Shown here in pieces: positions 25,220 through 35,688 of a stretch of 64,000 nucleotides of DNA. The stretch lies in assembly GCA_023386315.1 (NCBI GenBank), contig JAEWJZ010000010.1, positions 124,001 to 188,000 of the forward strand, given 5' to 3'. The position numbers and the translations under genes were made by a program. Each line of letters opens with the position of its first letter. The first letter of the stretch is position 1. Below the pieces are notes generated by a model. That model was not told the DNA's origin and ran no database searches. It worked only from the letters and a program-made list of their open reading frames with translations. The DNA is from Bacillota bacterium (lineage in GTDB: Bacteria > Bacillota > Clostridia > Lachnospirales > Lachnospiraceae).

Positions 25220-27859
25220 TTAAGAAAGCTGGGAAAGCCGTTCTTTCACCTGCTCCATCATCTGAGCATATTTCTCAAGCTTTGCCTTTTCTTCTTCGAT
25301 CTTGGACTCAGGCGCCTTGCTTACGAACTTCTCGTTGCTTAACATGGCGCGCACACGGGCCAGCTCCTTACCCAGACGTTCTTCTTCCTTCTTCAGGCGT
25401 TCAATTTCTTTCTCAACATCAACCAGCTCTGCAAACGGCATATAGATGACAGCCTGGTGAATCACTGCTGAAACTGCGTCTTCGCCAATCCCTGCCTTAT
25501 CCTTCTGTATGCATACCTCGCCTGCATATCCGAGAGTAGCAAAAAATACTTTGCTTCGTTCAAAAATATCCAGAACGTCCTGATTTTCAGAAACTACGTA
25601 TACCTTTGCTTTTTTACTTGGAGGAACATTCATGGAGGTTCTCACATTTCTGATACCTCTTACTGCCTCTTTAATGGTTTCTACCGCAAGTTCTTCCGCC
25701 TCAAATGCATATTCTTCCCTGTATTCCGGCCACTTTGATATCATGATTGATTCTTCTTCATCCTGAAGATTGCAGAAAATTTCCTCAGTCAGGAACGGCA
25801 TATAGGGATGAAGCAGCTTTAAGGAATTGATTAAAACAGTTTTTAATGTCCATACAGCTGCATTCTTTGTGGTATCTTCTTCATTCCACAGCCTTGGTTT
25901 CACCATCTCGATGTACCAGTCGCAGAATTCTTCCCAGATAAAATCATAAACCTTGGAAAGAGCGATTCCAAGCTCGTATTTATCCAGATTTTCTGTCACA
26001 TCCCTGGCAAGAGTATTGGCTTTTGACAAGATCCACTTATCCGCCATGGTCAGTTCAGAAAGCTGTGCTTTTGCATCAGGAGCTTTTTCAATATTCATCA
26101 TGATAAACCGGGATGCATTCCATACTTTATTGGCAAAATTTCTGCTTGCCTCTACCCGCTCCCAGTAAAAACGCATATCGTTGCCAGGTGCATTTCCGGT
26201 AATCAGTGTCATTCTAAGGGCATCAGCGCCGTATTTATCGATAACTTCCAGAGGATCAATGCCGTTTCCCAAGGATTTGCTCATTTTTCTTCCCTCGGAA
26301 TCTCTTACCAGTCCATGAATCAGCACAGTATGGAACGGAAGCTCCCCTGTCTGCTCGATTCCGGAGAATACCATGCGGATTACCCAGAAGAAAATAATAT
26401 CATAGCCGGTTACAAGAACGCTGGTGGGATAGAAATACTTTAAATCTTCTGTATTTTCCGGCCATCCAAGGGTTGAAAATGGCCAGAGAGCAGAGGAAAA
26501 CCAGGTATCAAGAGTATCTTCATCCTGTGTGAAGTGAGTACCGCCGCACTTGGGACATACATCAGGAGAATCTTTGGAAACAATAATTTCATGACATTCA
26601 TCACAATAATATGCAGGAATCCTGTGTCCCCACCAGAGCTGCCTGGAAATACACCAGTCCCGGATATTCTCCAGCCAGTGAAGATAGATCTTATCAAAAC
26701 GCTCCGGAACGAATTTCAGTTTTCCGGTCTTTAATGCATCGATAGCCGGTTTTGCCATCTCTTCCATCTTAACAAACCACTGCTGTTTCACCATAGGCTC
26801 TACCGTGGTTTTACAGCGGTCATGGGTTCCGACTGCATGAGAATGGGGAACCACCTTAACCAGAAGTCCTGAATCCTCTAAGTCTTTTACAATGGCCTTT
26901 CTGGCTTCGTAACGCTCCATACCATTATATTTACTGCCTGCAAGACAAATGGTGGCATCATCATTCATGATCGTAAGCTCAGGCAGCTGATGTCTTCTTC
27001 CCACTTCAAAGTCATTGGGGTCGTGAGCCGGGGTAATCTTAACGCAGCCGGTTCCGAATTCCTTGTCTACATAGGAATCCGCTATGACAGGAATCTCCCG
27101 TCCGGTAAGGGGAAGTATTAACATCTTACCAATTAAATCCTGGTAACGCTCATCATCCGGATTTACCGCAACTGCCGTATCGCCTAAGAGTGTTTCCGGT
27201 CTGGTAGTAGCAATTTCTACGTATCTGCCTTCCTCACCTGCAATGGGGTAGTTAATATGCCAGAAAAATCCATTCTGATCTTCATGTTCTACCTCAGCAT
27301 CGGAAATAGAGGTCTGACAGACAGGACACCAGTTTACAATTCTGGAACCTTTATAGATATAGCCTTTTTTATATAGTCTGATGAAAACTTCCTGTACTGC
27401 CTCGGAACAGCCTTCATCCATGGTAAAACGCTCTCTGTCCCAGTCAGCAGAGGATCCCATCTTGTGAAGCTGATTAATGATCCTGCTTCCGTAATCTTTT
27501 CTCCAGTCCCAGCATTTTTCCAAAAAGCCATCCCGTCCTAAATCTGCTTTTTCAATCCCCTGCGCTCTTAAGCTTTCAATAACTTTTACTTCCGTCGCAA
27601 TGGCTGCATGATCCGTACCCGGCTGCCACAGAGCCTCAAAGCCCTGCATCCTCTTATAGCGGATCAGAATATCCTGCATGGTATTATCAAGGGCATGCCC
27701 CATATGAAGATGACCGGTAATATTGGGCGGGGGCATCACAATGGTAAACGGTTTTTTATCCTTATCTGGTTTGGCATGGAAATACTTTTTGTCCAGCCAC
27801 TTCTGATAAAGTTTGCCTTCAATCCCTGAAGGATCATAGGTTTTCTCCAACTCTTTCAT
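25220..27859 (-). CDS. valS: Valyl-tRNA synthetase
   Basis: This class I synthetase charges tRNA-Val and edits mischarged threonine. The 879 residues show [15 protein letters not shown] (HIGH motif), the CP1 editing domain (about 190-340), a zinc-knuckle-like CDECHE...[18 protein letters not shown], the anticodon-binding domain, and a C-terminal coiled-coil tRNA arm (about 815-879). A T-box leader with its own promoter precedes it, so expression responds to uncharged tRNA-Val. Confidence 0.98.
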   Translation of the reverse strand: MKELEKTYDPSGIEGKLYQKWLDKKYFHAKPDKDKKPFTIVMPPPNITGHLHMGHALDNTMQDILIRYKRMQGFEALWQPGTDHAAIATEVKVIESLRAQGIEKADLGRDGFLEKCWDWRKDYGSRIINQLHKMGSSADWDRERFTMDEGCSEAVQEVFIRLYKKGYIYKGSRIVNWCPVCQTSISDAEVEHEDQNGFFWHINYPIAGEEGRYVEIATTRPETLLGDTAVAVNPDDERYQDLIGKMLILPLTGREIPVIADSYVDKEFGTGCVKITPAHDPNDFEVGRRHQLPELTIMNDDATICLAGSKYNGMERYEARKAIVKDLEDSGLLVKVVPHSHAVGTHDRCKTTVEPMVKQQWFVKMEEMAKPAIDALKTGKLKFVPERFDKIYLHWLENIRDWCISRQLWWGHRIPAYYCDECHEIIVSKDSPDVCPKCGGTHFTQDEDTLDTWFSSALWPFSTLGWPENTEDLKYFYPTSVLVTGYDIIFFWVIRMVFSGIEQTGELPFHTVLIHGLVRDSEGRKMSKSLGNGIDPLEVIDKYGADALRMTLITGNAPGNDMRFYWERVEASRNFANKVWNASRFIMMNIEKAPDAKAQLSELTMADKWILSKANTLARDVTENLDKYELGIALSKVYDFIWEEFCDWYIEMVKPRLWNEEDTTKNAAVWTLKTVLINSLKLLHPYMPFLTEEIFCNLQDEEESIMISKWPEYREEYAFEAEELAVETIKEAVRGIRNVRTSMNVPPSKKAKVYVVSENQDVLDIFERSKVFFATLGYAGEVCIQKDKAGIGEDAVSAVIHQAVIYMPFAELVDVEKEIERLKKEEERLGKELARVRAMLSNEKFVSKAPESKIEEEKAKLEKYAQMMEQVKERLSQLS

Positions 27860-27893
27860 AATCTTCTCCTTTATATCAGTTCAGTATTTTGGA

Positions 27894-28155
27894 AAAACAA
27901 AAAGCCCTCTGCATCCGAAGATACAAAGGGCGAATAAACGCGGTACCACCTTTATTATGGCAGATTCAGCCATATCTTTAGAGCCTTTAACGGGGCCATG
28001 CGTGAAAGCTTACTGTATGATAAAATTCAGCCTTCCGGTTCCGAAGCTACCTTCCGCATACACTGCCTTAACCGTCTTTCAGCCAGCGGACGGTTTTCTC
28101 TTTCAGGGTTATGTGCGTACTCCTCTTCTTCCATACCTTTTCCTGTTATCTAGTA
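27894..28155 (-). promoter_or_regulatory. T-box riboswitch of valS
   Basis: The minus strand carries the conserved T-box AAAGGTGGTACCGCG (27940-27954) just before a strong terminator, GCCCTTTGTATC-TTCG-GATGCAGAGGGC (27904-27931) followed by TTTTT. Upstream, Stem I contains an AGTA-type internal loop and a specifier region GAAGGTAGC; GTA (28048-28050), a valine codon, is the likely specifier. Uncharged tRNA-Val would pair with both sites and stabilise the antiterminator. The 322-bp gap between valS and the next gene is filled by this element and its promoter. Confidence 0.93.
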
Positions 28156-28156
28156 T

Positions 28157-28185
28157 ATGATAGAGGCTTTTCACCGTTTTGTCAA
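28157..28185 (-). promoter_or_regulatory. valS promoter
   Basis: TTGACA (28180-28185) and TATCAT (28157-28162) with a 17-bp spacer. The -35 overlaps the stop codon of the upstream TPR gene; no terminator separates the two, so upstream transcripts may run into the T-box. Confidence 0.75.
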
Positions 28186-28997
28186 GACATAATATTGCGG
28201 TATTCCTTCTTCCACTTAGAAACCAGCTCTCCTGCTCCCTGAAAACGCTTAATGGGATCTTTCTGGAATAATTCTTCCAGTTCAAGCAGGCTCTTTGCCT
28301 TCCCTGCCGTTTCATTTGCCATTTCCCGCTCTTTGATGCATATCTGCTTCAATTCCTCTGTCATAAGAGTTAAAAAGCGCTCTCCCGGTGTCACAGAAGG
28401 GTTCCACTGGCTTAAGTGGCAGATTTTTTTAAGTACCTCCTCGTTTTTAACAAGGTCATATGATTTTTCATAAGCTTTACAGGCCTTATCCATAAGAAAC
28501 AGGCGGGCATAGGCAGCTCCTAAGTTATGATAAACTTTTGCCGTAAATCCGTCACTGCCTCTGTCTGCTCTTGCCATGTCAAGAATTCTCAGATAAATAG
28601 ATACTGCTTTGCCGTATTGCTTTTTAAGGAATAGAAAATCAGCCTTTTCCTTTAACAGTTCTGACTGCGGCAGCCTGCGAAATGCAGCCAGCTGCTGACG
28701 GAACCGTCCCACTTCCGCAGCACTGTAATAATCACATTCATGAAGGATCATAGCCAGAAGCTCATCCTCATCTTCCCCGCTTTTTTGCCATTTCTCCAGC
28801 TTTGCCGCGAAAAAAGCCATATCTAAATCTTCGCGGATAAATTCCAGAAGACTTTCATCTATAAATCCATCTATTACGAGAAGGGGATGATTATAAATCA
28901 CATAGCTGAGTTCCTGGGAAGAAAAAATCCGTATTCCCAGATATTCAAAGTAAAAGGGCCGCTTCACCGGTTCCTGCCGGCACAGAATAAGGCTCAT
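28182..28997 (-). CDS. TPR-containing hypothetical protein
   Basis: I do not recognise a named family for this 271-residue soluble protein. It has no signal peptide or membrane segment. Residues about 113-190 look like two to three tetratricopeptide repeats (KEKADFLFLKKQYGKAVSIYLR; AKVYHNLGAAYARLFLMDKACKAYEKSYDL). The N-terminal 100 residues are acidic and mixed; the C-terminus is a charged helix. Its ATG overlaps the stop of the Hsp70-like gene by 4 bp, so the two are coupled. TPR proteins often act as Hsp70 partners, so a co-chaperone role is a reasonable guess only. Confidence 0.7.
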   Translation of the reverse strand: MSLILCRQEPVKRPFYFEYLGIRIFSSQELSYVIYNHPLLVIDGFIDESLLEFIREDLDMAFFAAKLEKWQKSGEDEDELLAMILHECDYYSAAEVGRFRQQLAAFRRLPQSELLKEKADFLFLKKQYGKAVSIYLRILDMARADRGSDGFTAKVYHNLGAAYARLFLMDKACKAYEKSYDLVKNEEVLKKICHLSQWNPSVTPGERFLTLMTEELKQICIKEREMANETAGKAKSLLELEELFQKDPIKRFQGAGELVSKWKKEYRNIMS

Positions 28998-30217
28998 AAC
29001 ATAACCTCCTGTCTGATGACTGCACCGGTAGCCGGAAACAGTTCTCCAAATCCCTTATCCCTTAAAACAACGGCCATGGTTTTCTCATCCAGGAATCCAA
29101 AACTGATTCCCAGGCGGGTCGTCCGGTCCGGACGATTGGGAAATCCCTCCAGAGGTATCTTCACCAGCCTCTTTTGCTTGGGATCCATGGGTGTTACCAT
29201 AAATTCCACATAATCCTGTTTGTCCACAATTAAGTCCACGCTGCTTTTCGCCTCATACCAGTTATCACCTGCTGCAGCCACTATGAGCTGGCTCTCCCGT
29301 TCCTTGTGAAGCACACGCAGGGAAACAGTGGAATGAAGATGACCTTCGCAGATACAGATAAATGGATAAGCGGAGTTATCCTGTAAATAATCCATTCCTT
29401 TAAAAGCGGCGCCTCTGGCAAACAGCTCCGGCTCCATATAAACCTTTCTTCTGGAACAGAGCACTTTCATGGAATCCTTTGCCCAGTCATGGCGTTCAAA
29501 CCCCTTCCCGGTTAAAAATACAGAAGAAAAGAGCTTTTTCTGCAAAAGCCGGTCAGCACAGGAGCTTAAGATTTTATCCGCCAGCTTTCCCCCGGAAGAT
29601 GTGTCCAGAATATCCAGATTAAAGCTTTCTTCCAAAGCCTCATGCTCTGCAATCACCATCATTTTCCGAAGTCCTCTCTGGACCTTAAGCTCATGGTAAT
29701 GAAACGAGTCCTCAGATAAATCAAATACTCCCACCTGGTTTCCCCATACTTCTTTTTTCTGGCTGAGTGCATAGTAAACAAAGCTTTCCGTATGGCTGAT
29801 AATATGAACCCGCTCCCGTTCAATCCCCAGAGAGTCTGCACAATACATCAGCGCATCCATCAGCTTTCCATCCACTTTCTGCATGGTAATCACCAGCTGT
29901 TTAATCTCCTCACAGAAAAATTCTTCCATGGGGAGCTTTATGATTTTTTTCAAAAATAATTTTAGTAAGTCGAGACCATCATATTTCGTACCGCCAAGTG
30001 TTGCAGTCCCGTCTTTTCTTACCATCTTTATCAGCTTGTCCACAATTATGCCTTCTCCCACAAGAGTATAGGCATAAGCTTCTTCTCCTATGTACCAGGC
30101 TTCTTCATCCTTTTTCTTGCAGATAACCGTAGGAATGCTCCATGATTTTTCTCTGTCATGGCAGCATATCCGGGTATAGGCATCACACAGATCAAGCCCT
30201 ATTATCAGTCCGTCCAT
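28994..30217 (-). CDS. Divergent Hsp70/actin-fold protein (DUF5716-like)
   Basis: This 407-residue cytoplasmic protein aligns by eye along the DnaK fold: IIGLDLCDAYTRIC (phosphate 1), YIGEEAY, an ITMQKVDGKLMDALMYCADSLGI helix followed by HTESFVYYAL (compare NEPTAAALAYG), VGVFDLSEDSFHYHEL (phosphate 2) and a FLTGKG ... ELFARGAAFKG adenosine segment. After it comes a short beta domain whose PLEGFPNRPDR ... VVLRDKGFGE resembles the DnaK substrate-binding beta domain. The DLGGGT residues needed for ATP hydrolysis are replaced, so it may bind but not cycle nucleotide. I believe it matches DUF5716, from memory. Start chosen at 30217, 6 bp after AAGGGG. Confidence 0.7.
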   Translation of the reverse strand: MDGLIIGLDLCDAYTRICCHDREKSWSIPTVICKKKDEEAWYIGEEAYAYTLVGEGIIVDKLIKMVRKDGTATLGGTKYDGLDLLKLFLKKIIKLPMEEFFCEEIKQLVITMQKVDGKLMDALMYCADSLGIERERVHIISHTESFVYYALSQKKEVWGNQVGVFDLSEDSFHYHELKVQRGLRKMMVIAEHEALEESFNLDILDTSSGGKLADKILSSCADRLLQKKLFSSVFLTGKGFERHDWAKDSMKVLCSRRKVYMEPELFARGAAFKGMDYLQDNSAYPFICICEGHLHSTVSLRVLHKERESQLIVAAAGDNWYEAKSSVDLIVDKQDYVEFMVTPMDPKQKRLVKIPLEGFPNRPDRTTRLGISFGFLDEKTMAVVLRDKGFGELFPATGAVIRQEVML

Positions 30218-30232
30218 TGACATCCCCTTATC

Positions 30233-33200
30233 TTACATCAGTGAAAATATTTCTTCCGCAGCAGCATTTTTCTTTAAATACTCCTGCATCCGTTTTTTAA
30301 GCCCGGTCTCATCCTTTAAATTGAGAGACAGGCTCATTTCGTTTAAGCAGGCATATCTGCTGTCCGAATCTTTGGGGGTAACGCCTGCCTCGCAGCTGAC
30401 GCTTCCCTCTTCCTTTAATACCCATTCTTCATCAATCAGCTCTTTTACCCGGTATTCCATGATTTCGCCTTCAAACAGTATTTTCTGTTTCACGAAAACA
30501 CCCTGATACATACGGGTAATATCCTCACTGTGATACTCTTCCTCATCAGGAAGTATCCTGATTTCCAGTTCAATTTTCGAATCCCGTTCTGCGCAGTACT
30601 GAATCATCGCCTTATCCATGACATCCTCAGGCATGGGGATATACTTTGCCAGCTTTTTGTAGTACGGGAATACCAGACGTTCTTCCAGCAGCAGTGATAC
30701 CATGCTTTTTAACAGCTCTTCCTGCTGCTCATCAATGGCTGGAAGCTCCGAATAATATCTGGTCAGTGCCAGTAAATAGATGGTAGGAAAACGGCCTTTC
30801 TGAGACGCCGCCTGTACGATTCCTTCCAGATAAGAAAAGACCTTTTCTTCCGGCTCTTTCCCATTCATAAAATAGTCGGTGCACTTTAAGGTAAAATATG
30901 CCTTTACAATGCTCTCACCAGGTTCTTTCCTGCTCTGGTATAAATGAAAAACCTTATCCAGTCTGGAAATATCGCCGCTGAACATCATCTGGGCAGTCAG
31001 ACGCTCTTCTAAATCATAAGTTTCCACATGAAGGGAAACTCCCTGCAGCAAAATACGGTACATCTGGCTGCTGAGACCATTGTAATGTTCACACAGATAA
31101 TCCAGGAGAACGCTGTCGCTTTCTTCTTCTAAAAAGGCGGTATATGCCAGATGGAGTAAAAGTGGATCCTCACGGAATAAATTCTTAAGAATCATCTCCG
31201 TGCACAGCTTATGAAGCTGCCTGGTACTGATTCCTTCCCCGCCAAAATCCCGGATCATCAGGTAAGCTTCCTCCATGTAATTGCTGTGAATCAGCGTATC
31301 ACAGACTCCGGCCCGTTCCTGTCTGGAGAGAACCTTTTTATCAAGCTTCAGTAAGTATCCGGCTCCGGCTCCCTCTCCCTGTTCCGGCGCAGTTTCTGTC
31401 TGCTTTTGATAATATTCAATAACTCTTGATAACAAAAGCTTCTGGTAATAGGGGCGCAGATTTGGATCCTCCAGTGTACTTTCCAGAATACCCACTTCTC
31501 TGGCGTCTCTCGCACCGCGGGCCAGGATCTCATCACAGACCCGAAGGCGAAGCATGGAATGTTCCGGATACAGCTCAAAACATCTCTCCTCCAGCTCGTT
31601 TCGTTCCATCACCGGATCCTTTTTGTATGAAATATTGGCGTACCGGTTTCCATATGCATCCTGAAAAAGCAGAATGCTGTGTTCAGAAAAAAGAGGGACA
31701 TAGGCTACGCCGTCATTTAAAAGAAACGCATCTTCCTGCGTCATTTCTTCATAACAGACAATGACATACTTCATTTTTTTATTGCTGCATTCCACCCGGT
31801 AGGAACGCAGAATGGAAGGAAGCACTTTTGCCATGGATAAATCCACAACTTCCTTTAACACCATCCGCTCATAGATTGCAGCCAGGTAATTGTCAATCCT
31901 TGACTCGAAAAGCTGTTCCGTCGCAAACTTCTCAATTACCCGCTCATAAGCCTGATAAAGGGGATCAGAAGGTTCTAAATATACAAGAACATTCTTATAA
32001 AGAACGCTTCTGCTGTAAAGATCCAGTTCGCTGCCTCCGTAGGAAAAATAAAGAAGCACTTCTTTGGGAAGCAGATAGCAGTAATTCTTAGGCAGCGCAT
32101 AAATAAAATATTCATAAAGCCTGGTCAGGCTGATTCCTGCCCTGATTCCCTTCTCATACCAGGAAAAAGCTTCCGAATTACGGCACTCTCCTTTGATCAG
32201 CAGGGAACAGATGGCCTCTAATACCTCTTTTTCAGATGTCTCTTTATAAAGCCTGCAAAGCATCCGGTAATGCAGCCTGTTATAATGCCTGGCAGTGAGT
32301 GTGAGTCTGCAGATCTGTGATGCCAGCCTTTTCCCGATAAGCCCTTTCCCCGCAGCAGAAAACAGGATCTGAAGCTCCATGGGACCAATGCCCCGCATCA
32401 GCTCCGGCGCACTGTTTAATACTTTGCAGCCCCATACATAGAAAAAGGGGCTTCTTACCCCTGCTTCGTATTGACGCCTGAGCGTTGCCAGTAATGCCGG
32501 AGGATTTTCAAGTAACCGGCTGTCTGTTTTAACAAGAAGTCCAAATATATAAAACAGGCGATGGTCCTCTTCCAGATATTTTTTCATCAGACGGACGAGC
32601 GATTCCCGCTGGTACTCATCGGGCTGAATCTCCAGCCGCAGATACTGGTAATAGCAGTAAATCTCCTTCTTCTCCTGTCTTTCTGAAAGAATCTCATCCC
32701 TGCTTTCATCAAGGAAAAGTGCTGCTTTCGACTTCTCTCCGGTAAACAGGCAGCATTCTGCACGAAGCAGCTTTAAAAGACCCGACTCCCCCTTCATCAG
32801 TTCGATTTCATCAAGTGCCTTTTCCATCTCTCCACACAGAGACTCTGCACGTTCTTTCCCTGTCTCCGCCTCCAGGCGAAGCCGCAAAAATCGGCCGAAA
32901 GCCTCTTTTGCAAAGGCGTCCTCCGCCGATATTCCTCCTCCCGGGTTGCTTACCGATATTACCGGTACCAGGAAACACTCTTCCACTCCGTTTATCTGAA
33001 TTCTGCCATAATTTTCTCCCTGGTGCATACGCTCCGGGTGTACAACAAAAGGCAGCTCACATATATCATCTTCAAAATCCTGTTCGCCAATGGTCTTCTT
33101 TGGCAGTTCTATAAAATCACAGTCTGTTGTCACTTCCAGGCTGATGCAGCCCCAGCAGCTGCGCCTGATTTCGATCCAGTCCCTGACAGCATCCTCCAGT

Positions 33201-33811
33201 TCTCCATATCTGCGCTCTCCGGTATCCACCGATAACTCCACCGGCTTTTTTACCTTTAAAGCCACAAGAAACTCTTCCAGTTCCTTTCTTCTGTCAGGCC
33301 TGCCTTTTAATCCGTCATAAACTGCTCTTACATGAAGATCATTCATAAACGGAGCCGTAACAAAATCGCGGTACTCAAACAAACGAAGAGCTGTATCCAT
33401 ATCTTTTTTTGCAGTATCTGCAAAATTCTCTGCTGTCGTTAAATCACTCAGTGCCTTCCCTGACGTGCCAAGCTCTACACGAAACGAATAAGGGACTTCC
33501 TTCTCGCCGCCATTGGTAACCAGATAAAAAGATCCCTCAATCACATCCCCGTCTTCCATGAAACTTCCGTTAATCTCATAGACCAGATGATTGTATGTAC
33601 CCCCGAACGATCCGCTTATCATCCGGACGCGGTAGTTAGAGGAATATGCAAGCCCTTTTATGTGCAGGTTATTCTCACTGGTAACGACAAGTTCCCGTCT
33701 CGTGGCTCCGCCCGAACGCACCACATCATCAATTCCCGATGGGGTAACCTTAATCTTTGGAATTTCTGAATCAATGATGCCCTTTGCCAGCCTGTTGATT
33801 CGTTCTCTCAT
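30233..33811 (-). CDS. Very large DUF5717-like repeat protein
   Basis: This 1192-residue protein has no signal peptide and no transmembrane segment, so it is probably cytoplasmic. The first 290 residues look like two beta-sandwich modules (for example SFMEDGDVIEGSFYLVTNGGE). From about 310 to 1050 it is helical and Leu/Tyr/Glu-rich with irregular TPR-like periodicity, suggesting a superhelical scaffold. The last 120 residues return to beta structure. I believe it corresponds to DUF5717, from memory. It leads a three-gene operon with an Hsp70-like and a TPR protein, 15 bp before the next start. Function unknown. Confidence 0.65.
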   Translation of the reverse strand: MRERINRLAKGIIDSEIPKIKVTPSGIDDVVRSGGATRRELVVTSENNLHIKGLAYSSNYRVRMISGSFGGTYNHLVYEINGSFMEDGDVIEGSFYLVTNGGEKEVPYSFRVELGTSGKALSDLTTAENFADTAKKDMDTALRLFEYRDFVTAPFMNDLHVRAVYDGLKGRPDRRKELEEFLVALKVKKPVELSVDTGERRYGELEDAVRDWIEIRRSCWGCISLEVTTDCDFIELPKKTIGEQDFEDDICELPFVVHPERMHQGENYGRIQINGVEECFLVPVISVSNPGGGISAEDAFAKEAFGRFLRLRLEAETGKERAESLCGEMEKALDEIELMKGESGLLKLLRAECCLFTGEKSKAALFLDESRDEILSERQEKKEIYCYYQYLRLEIQPDEYQRESLVRLMKKYLEEDHRLFYIFGLLVKTDSRLLENPPALLATLRRQYEAGVRSPFFYVWGCKVLNSAPELMRGIGPMELQILFSAAGKGLIGKRLASQICRLTLTARHYNRLHYRMLCRLYKETSEKEVLEAICSLLIKGECRNSEAFSWYEKGIRAGISLTRLYEYFIYALPKNYCYLLPKEVLLYFSYGGSELDLYSRSVLYKNVLVYLEPSDPLYQAYERVIEKFATEQLFESRIDNYLAAIYERMVLKEVVDLSMAKVLPSILRSYRVECSNKKMKYVIVCYEEMTQEDAFLLNDGVAYVPLFSEHSILLFQDAYGNRYANISYKKDPVMERNELEERCFELYPEHSMLRLRVCDEILARGARDAREVGILESTLEDPNLRPYYQKLLLSRVIEYYQKQTETAPEQGEGAGAGYLLKLDKKVLSRQERAGVCDTLIHSNYMEEAYLMIRDFGGEGISTRQLHKLCTEMILKNLFREDPLLLHLAYTAFLEEESDSVLLDYLCEHYNGLSSQMYRILLQGVSLHVETYDLEERLTAQMMFSGDISRLDKVFHLYQSRKEPGESIVKAYFTLKCTDYFMNGKEPEEKVFSYLEGIVQAASQKGRFPTIYLLALTRYYSELPAIDEQQEELLKSMVSLLLEERLVFPYYKKLAKYIPMPEDVMDKAMIQYCAERDSKIELEIRILPDEEEYHSEDITRMYQGVFVKQKILFEGEIMEYRVKELIDEEWVLKEEGSVSCEAGVTPKDSDSRYACLNEMSLSLNLKDETGLKKRMQEYLKKNAAAEEIFSLM

Positions 33812-33890
33812 AGTACCACCTGTATCTTCAATTTCCTTATGTTTTTCGTTTGCTTCATTTGAATTACTCTATATTCTAACATATTTTCTA

Positions 33891-33919
33891 TTGATTTAAA
33901 ACCCTAAAATTGGTATGAT
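33891..33919 (+). promoter_or_regulatory. Malic enzyme promoter
   Basis: TTGATT (33891-33896) and TATGAT (33914-33919) with a 17-bp spacer, with TGG before the -10 (extended). It is in the 142-bp divergent gap with the DUF5717-like gene, whose own promoter (TAGAAT near 33870) is weaker. Confidence 0.6.
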
Positions 33920-33953
33920 AAATAAAAACTGTTGAAAAAAGGACAAACTCATT

Positions 33954-35105
33954 ATGACGACCAACGAGAAAGCATTATTGCTTCATGAAAAATGGGGCGG
34001 AAAGCTGGAAATAACTTCCAAGGCAGCAGTAAAAAGCAGGGAAGATTTAGCCCTCGCATATACCCCCGGAGTAGCGGAGCCCTGCAGGGTGATTGCGGAT
34101 AATCCTGAAGCCGCCTATCAATATACCATCAAATCCAACACCATCGCCGTTGTATCCGACGGCAGCGCTGTTTTAGGCCTTGGAAATATCGGCCCGCTTG
34201 CAGCCATGCCGGTGATGGAAGGCAAAGCAGTATTATTTAAGGAATTCGGCGGGGTCAATGCCATTCCAATCTGCCTGGACACCCAGGATACGGAAGCGAT
34301 TATTAAGACCGTCGCTGCCATTGCTCCTGCTTTTGGCGGAATTAATCTTGAGGACATATCTGCACCCAGATGCTTTGAGATTGAAGAGCGGTTAAAGAAG
34401 CTCCTTTCCATTCCTGTCTTTCATGATGACCAGCATGGTACTGCAATCGTAGTCCTTGCAGGAGTGATCAATGCACTGAAAGTGACAAGGAAAAAGAAAG
34501 AGGACTGCCGCGTGGTAGTAAACGGCGCAGGCTCTGCCGGCATTGCCATCACCAGACTTCTGCTGTCTTACGGATTTTCACATATCATCCTCTGTGACCG
34601 GGCAGGAATTCTTTTTAAGGGGATGGAAGGTTTAAACTGGATGCAGGAAAAGATGATGGATACCACTAATTTAGAAGGCCAGACAGGCAGTCTTATCGAC
34701 GCCATGAAAGATGCCGATATCTTCATTGGAGTCTCAGCTCCCGGAATTGTAACAGAGGAGATGGTTTCCTCCATGAATTCTGATTCCATTCTCTTTGCCA
34801 TGGCTAATCCGGTACCGGAGATCATGCCGGATCTTGCAAAAAAAGCAGGAGCCAGAGTCGTTGGCACAGGCAGATCCGATTTTCCAAATCAGGTGAATAA
34901 CGTAGTTGTCTTCCCAGGTATTTTTAAAGGTGCGCTGGAGGGAAGAGCTGCTGCCATTACAGAAGAGATGAAGCTTGCTGCTGCAGAGGCCATCGCAGGC
35001 CTGGTAGCACCTTCCGAAATAAATGAAGACAATATCCTGCCGGAGGCTTTTGATCCCCGTGTGGCAGATGTTGTCAGCCGGGCGGTGAAAGACCATATCC
35101 GGTAA
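33954..35105 (+). CDS. NAD(P)-dependent malic enzyme
   Basis: This enzyme oxidatively decarboxylates malate to pyruvate, yielding NAD(P)H. The 383-residue short bacterial form has the malic N domain (AYTPGVAEPCRVI, FGGINLEDISAPRCFEIE, FHDDQHGTAIV) and a Rossmann domain with VVNGAGSAGIAITRLLL. It lacks the C-terminal phosphotransacetylase-like domain of long MaeB proteins. The cofactor cannot be fixed by eye. A DUF4364 gene follows 22 bp downstream. Confidence 0.94.
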   Translation: MTTNEKALLLHEKWGGKLEITSKAAVKSREDLALAYTPGVAEPCRVIADNPEAAYQYTIKSNTIAVVSDGSAVLGLGNIGPLAAMPVMEGKAVLFKEFGGVNAIPICLDTQDTEAIIKTVAAIAPAFGGINLEDISAPRCFEIEERLKKLLSIPVFHDDQHGTAIVVLAGVINALKVTRKKKEDCRVVVNGAGSAGIAITRLLLSYGFSHIILCDRAGILFKGMEGLNWMQEKMMDTTNLEGQTGSLIDAMKDADIFIGVSAPGIVTEEMVSSMNSDSILFAMANPVPEIMPDLAKKAGARVVGTGRSDFPNQVNNVVVFPGIFKGALEGRAAAITEEMKLAAAEAIAGLVAPSEINEDNILPEAFDPRVADVVSRAVKDHIR

Positions 35106-35126
35106 TAGAAAGATGGAGGTTATCCG

Positions 35127-35651
35127 ATGCTCTCAGAACCCATGACACTTTATAAGCTGATGATTCTATACATGTTGAAGCAGGTTAACTTCCCCCTGAC
35201 CAGTGCACAATTATCTAACTTTTTTCTGGAGCATGAATATACCACATATTTTACGTTGAATCAGGCATTGAATGAACTATTAGAGGCAAGACTGCTGCAT
35301 GTGGAGACTAATCACAACAGCAGCCGGTATGATATTACAAGAGAAGGGGAGGAGACTCTCTCTTTCTTCGGCAATAAGATTTCACCGGCTATTGTCCATG
35401 ACATGGATGAATATTTAAAAGAAAACAAGTTCCGTCTCCGCAATGAAGTGGGTGTGACGGCAGATTACTATAAATCTACAAGCCAGGACTACATTGTTCA
35501 CTGCGAGGTAAGGGAAGGCAAGAACTGTCTGATTAATCTGGAGCTGTCCGTTCCCGATAAGGATCAGGCAGAAATCATGTGTGACCACTGGAAATTAAAA
35601 AGTCAGGAAATCTATGCATTTGCCATGAAATCATTGATGAGCGGATCGTAA
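35127..35651 (+). CDS. DUF4364 family winged-helix protein
   Basis: This 174-residue protein matches DUF4364, a clostridial family with an N-terminal winged helix (LMILYMLKQVNFPLTSAQLSNFF ... LNQALNELLEARLL ... SRYDITREGEETL) and a C-terminal domain of unknown role. It may be a PadR-like regulator, but no target is evident. The start follows GGAGGTTATCCG. It is probably co-transcribed with the malic enzyme gene. Confidence 0.8.
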   Translation: MLSEPMTLYKLMILYMLKQVNFPLTSAQLSNFFLEHEYTTYFTLNQALNELLEARLLHVETNHNSSRYDITREGEETLSFFGNKISPAIVHDMDEYLKENKFRLRNEVGVTADYYKSTSQDYIVHCEVREGKNCLINLELSVPDKDQAEIMCDHWKLKSQEIYAFAMKSLMSGS

Positions 35652-35688
35652 ATTTTCTGTCAGCAGATCTGATTAAGGGGGAATTCGT

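Noticed and set aside
28182..28280. J-domain at the C-terminus of the TPR protein
   Set aside because: A charged helical segment is present but there is no HPD motif, so co-chaperone identity is not supported.
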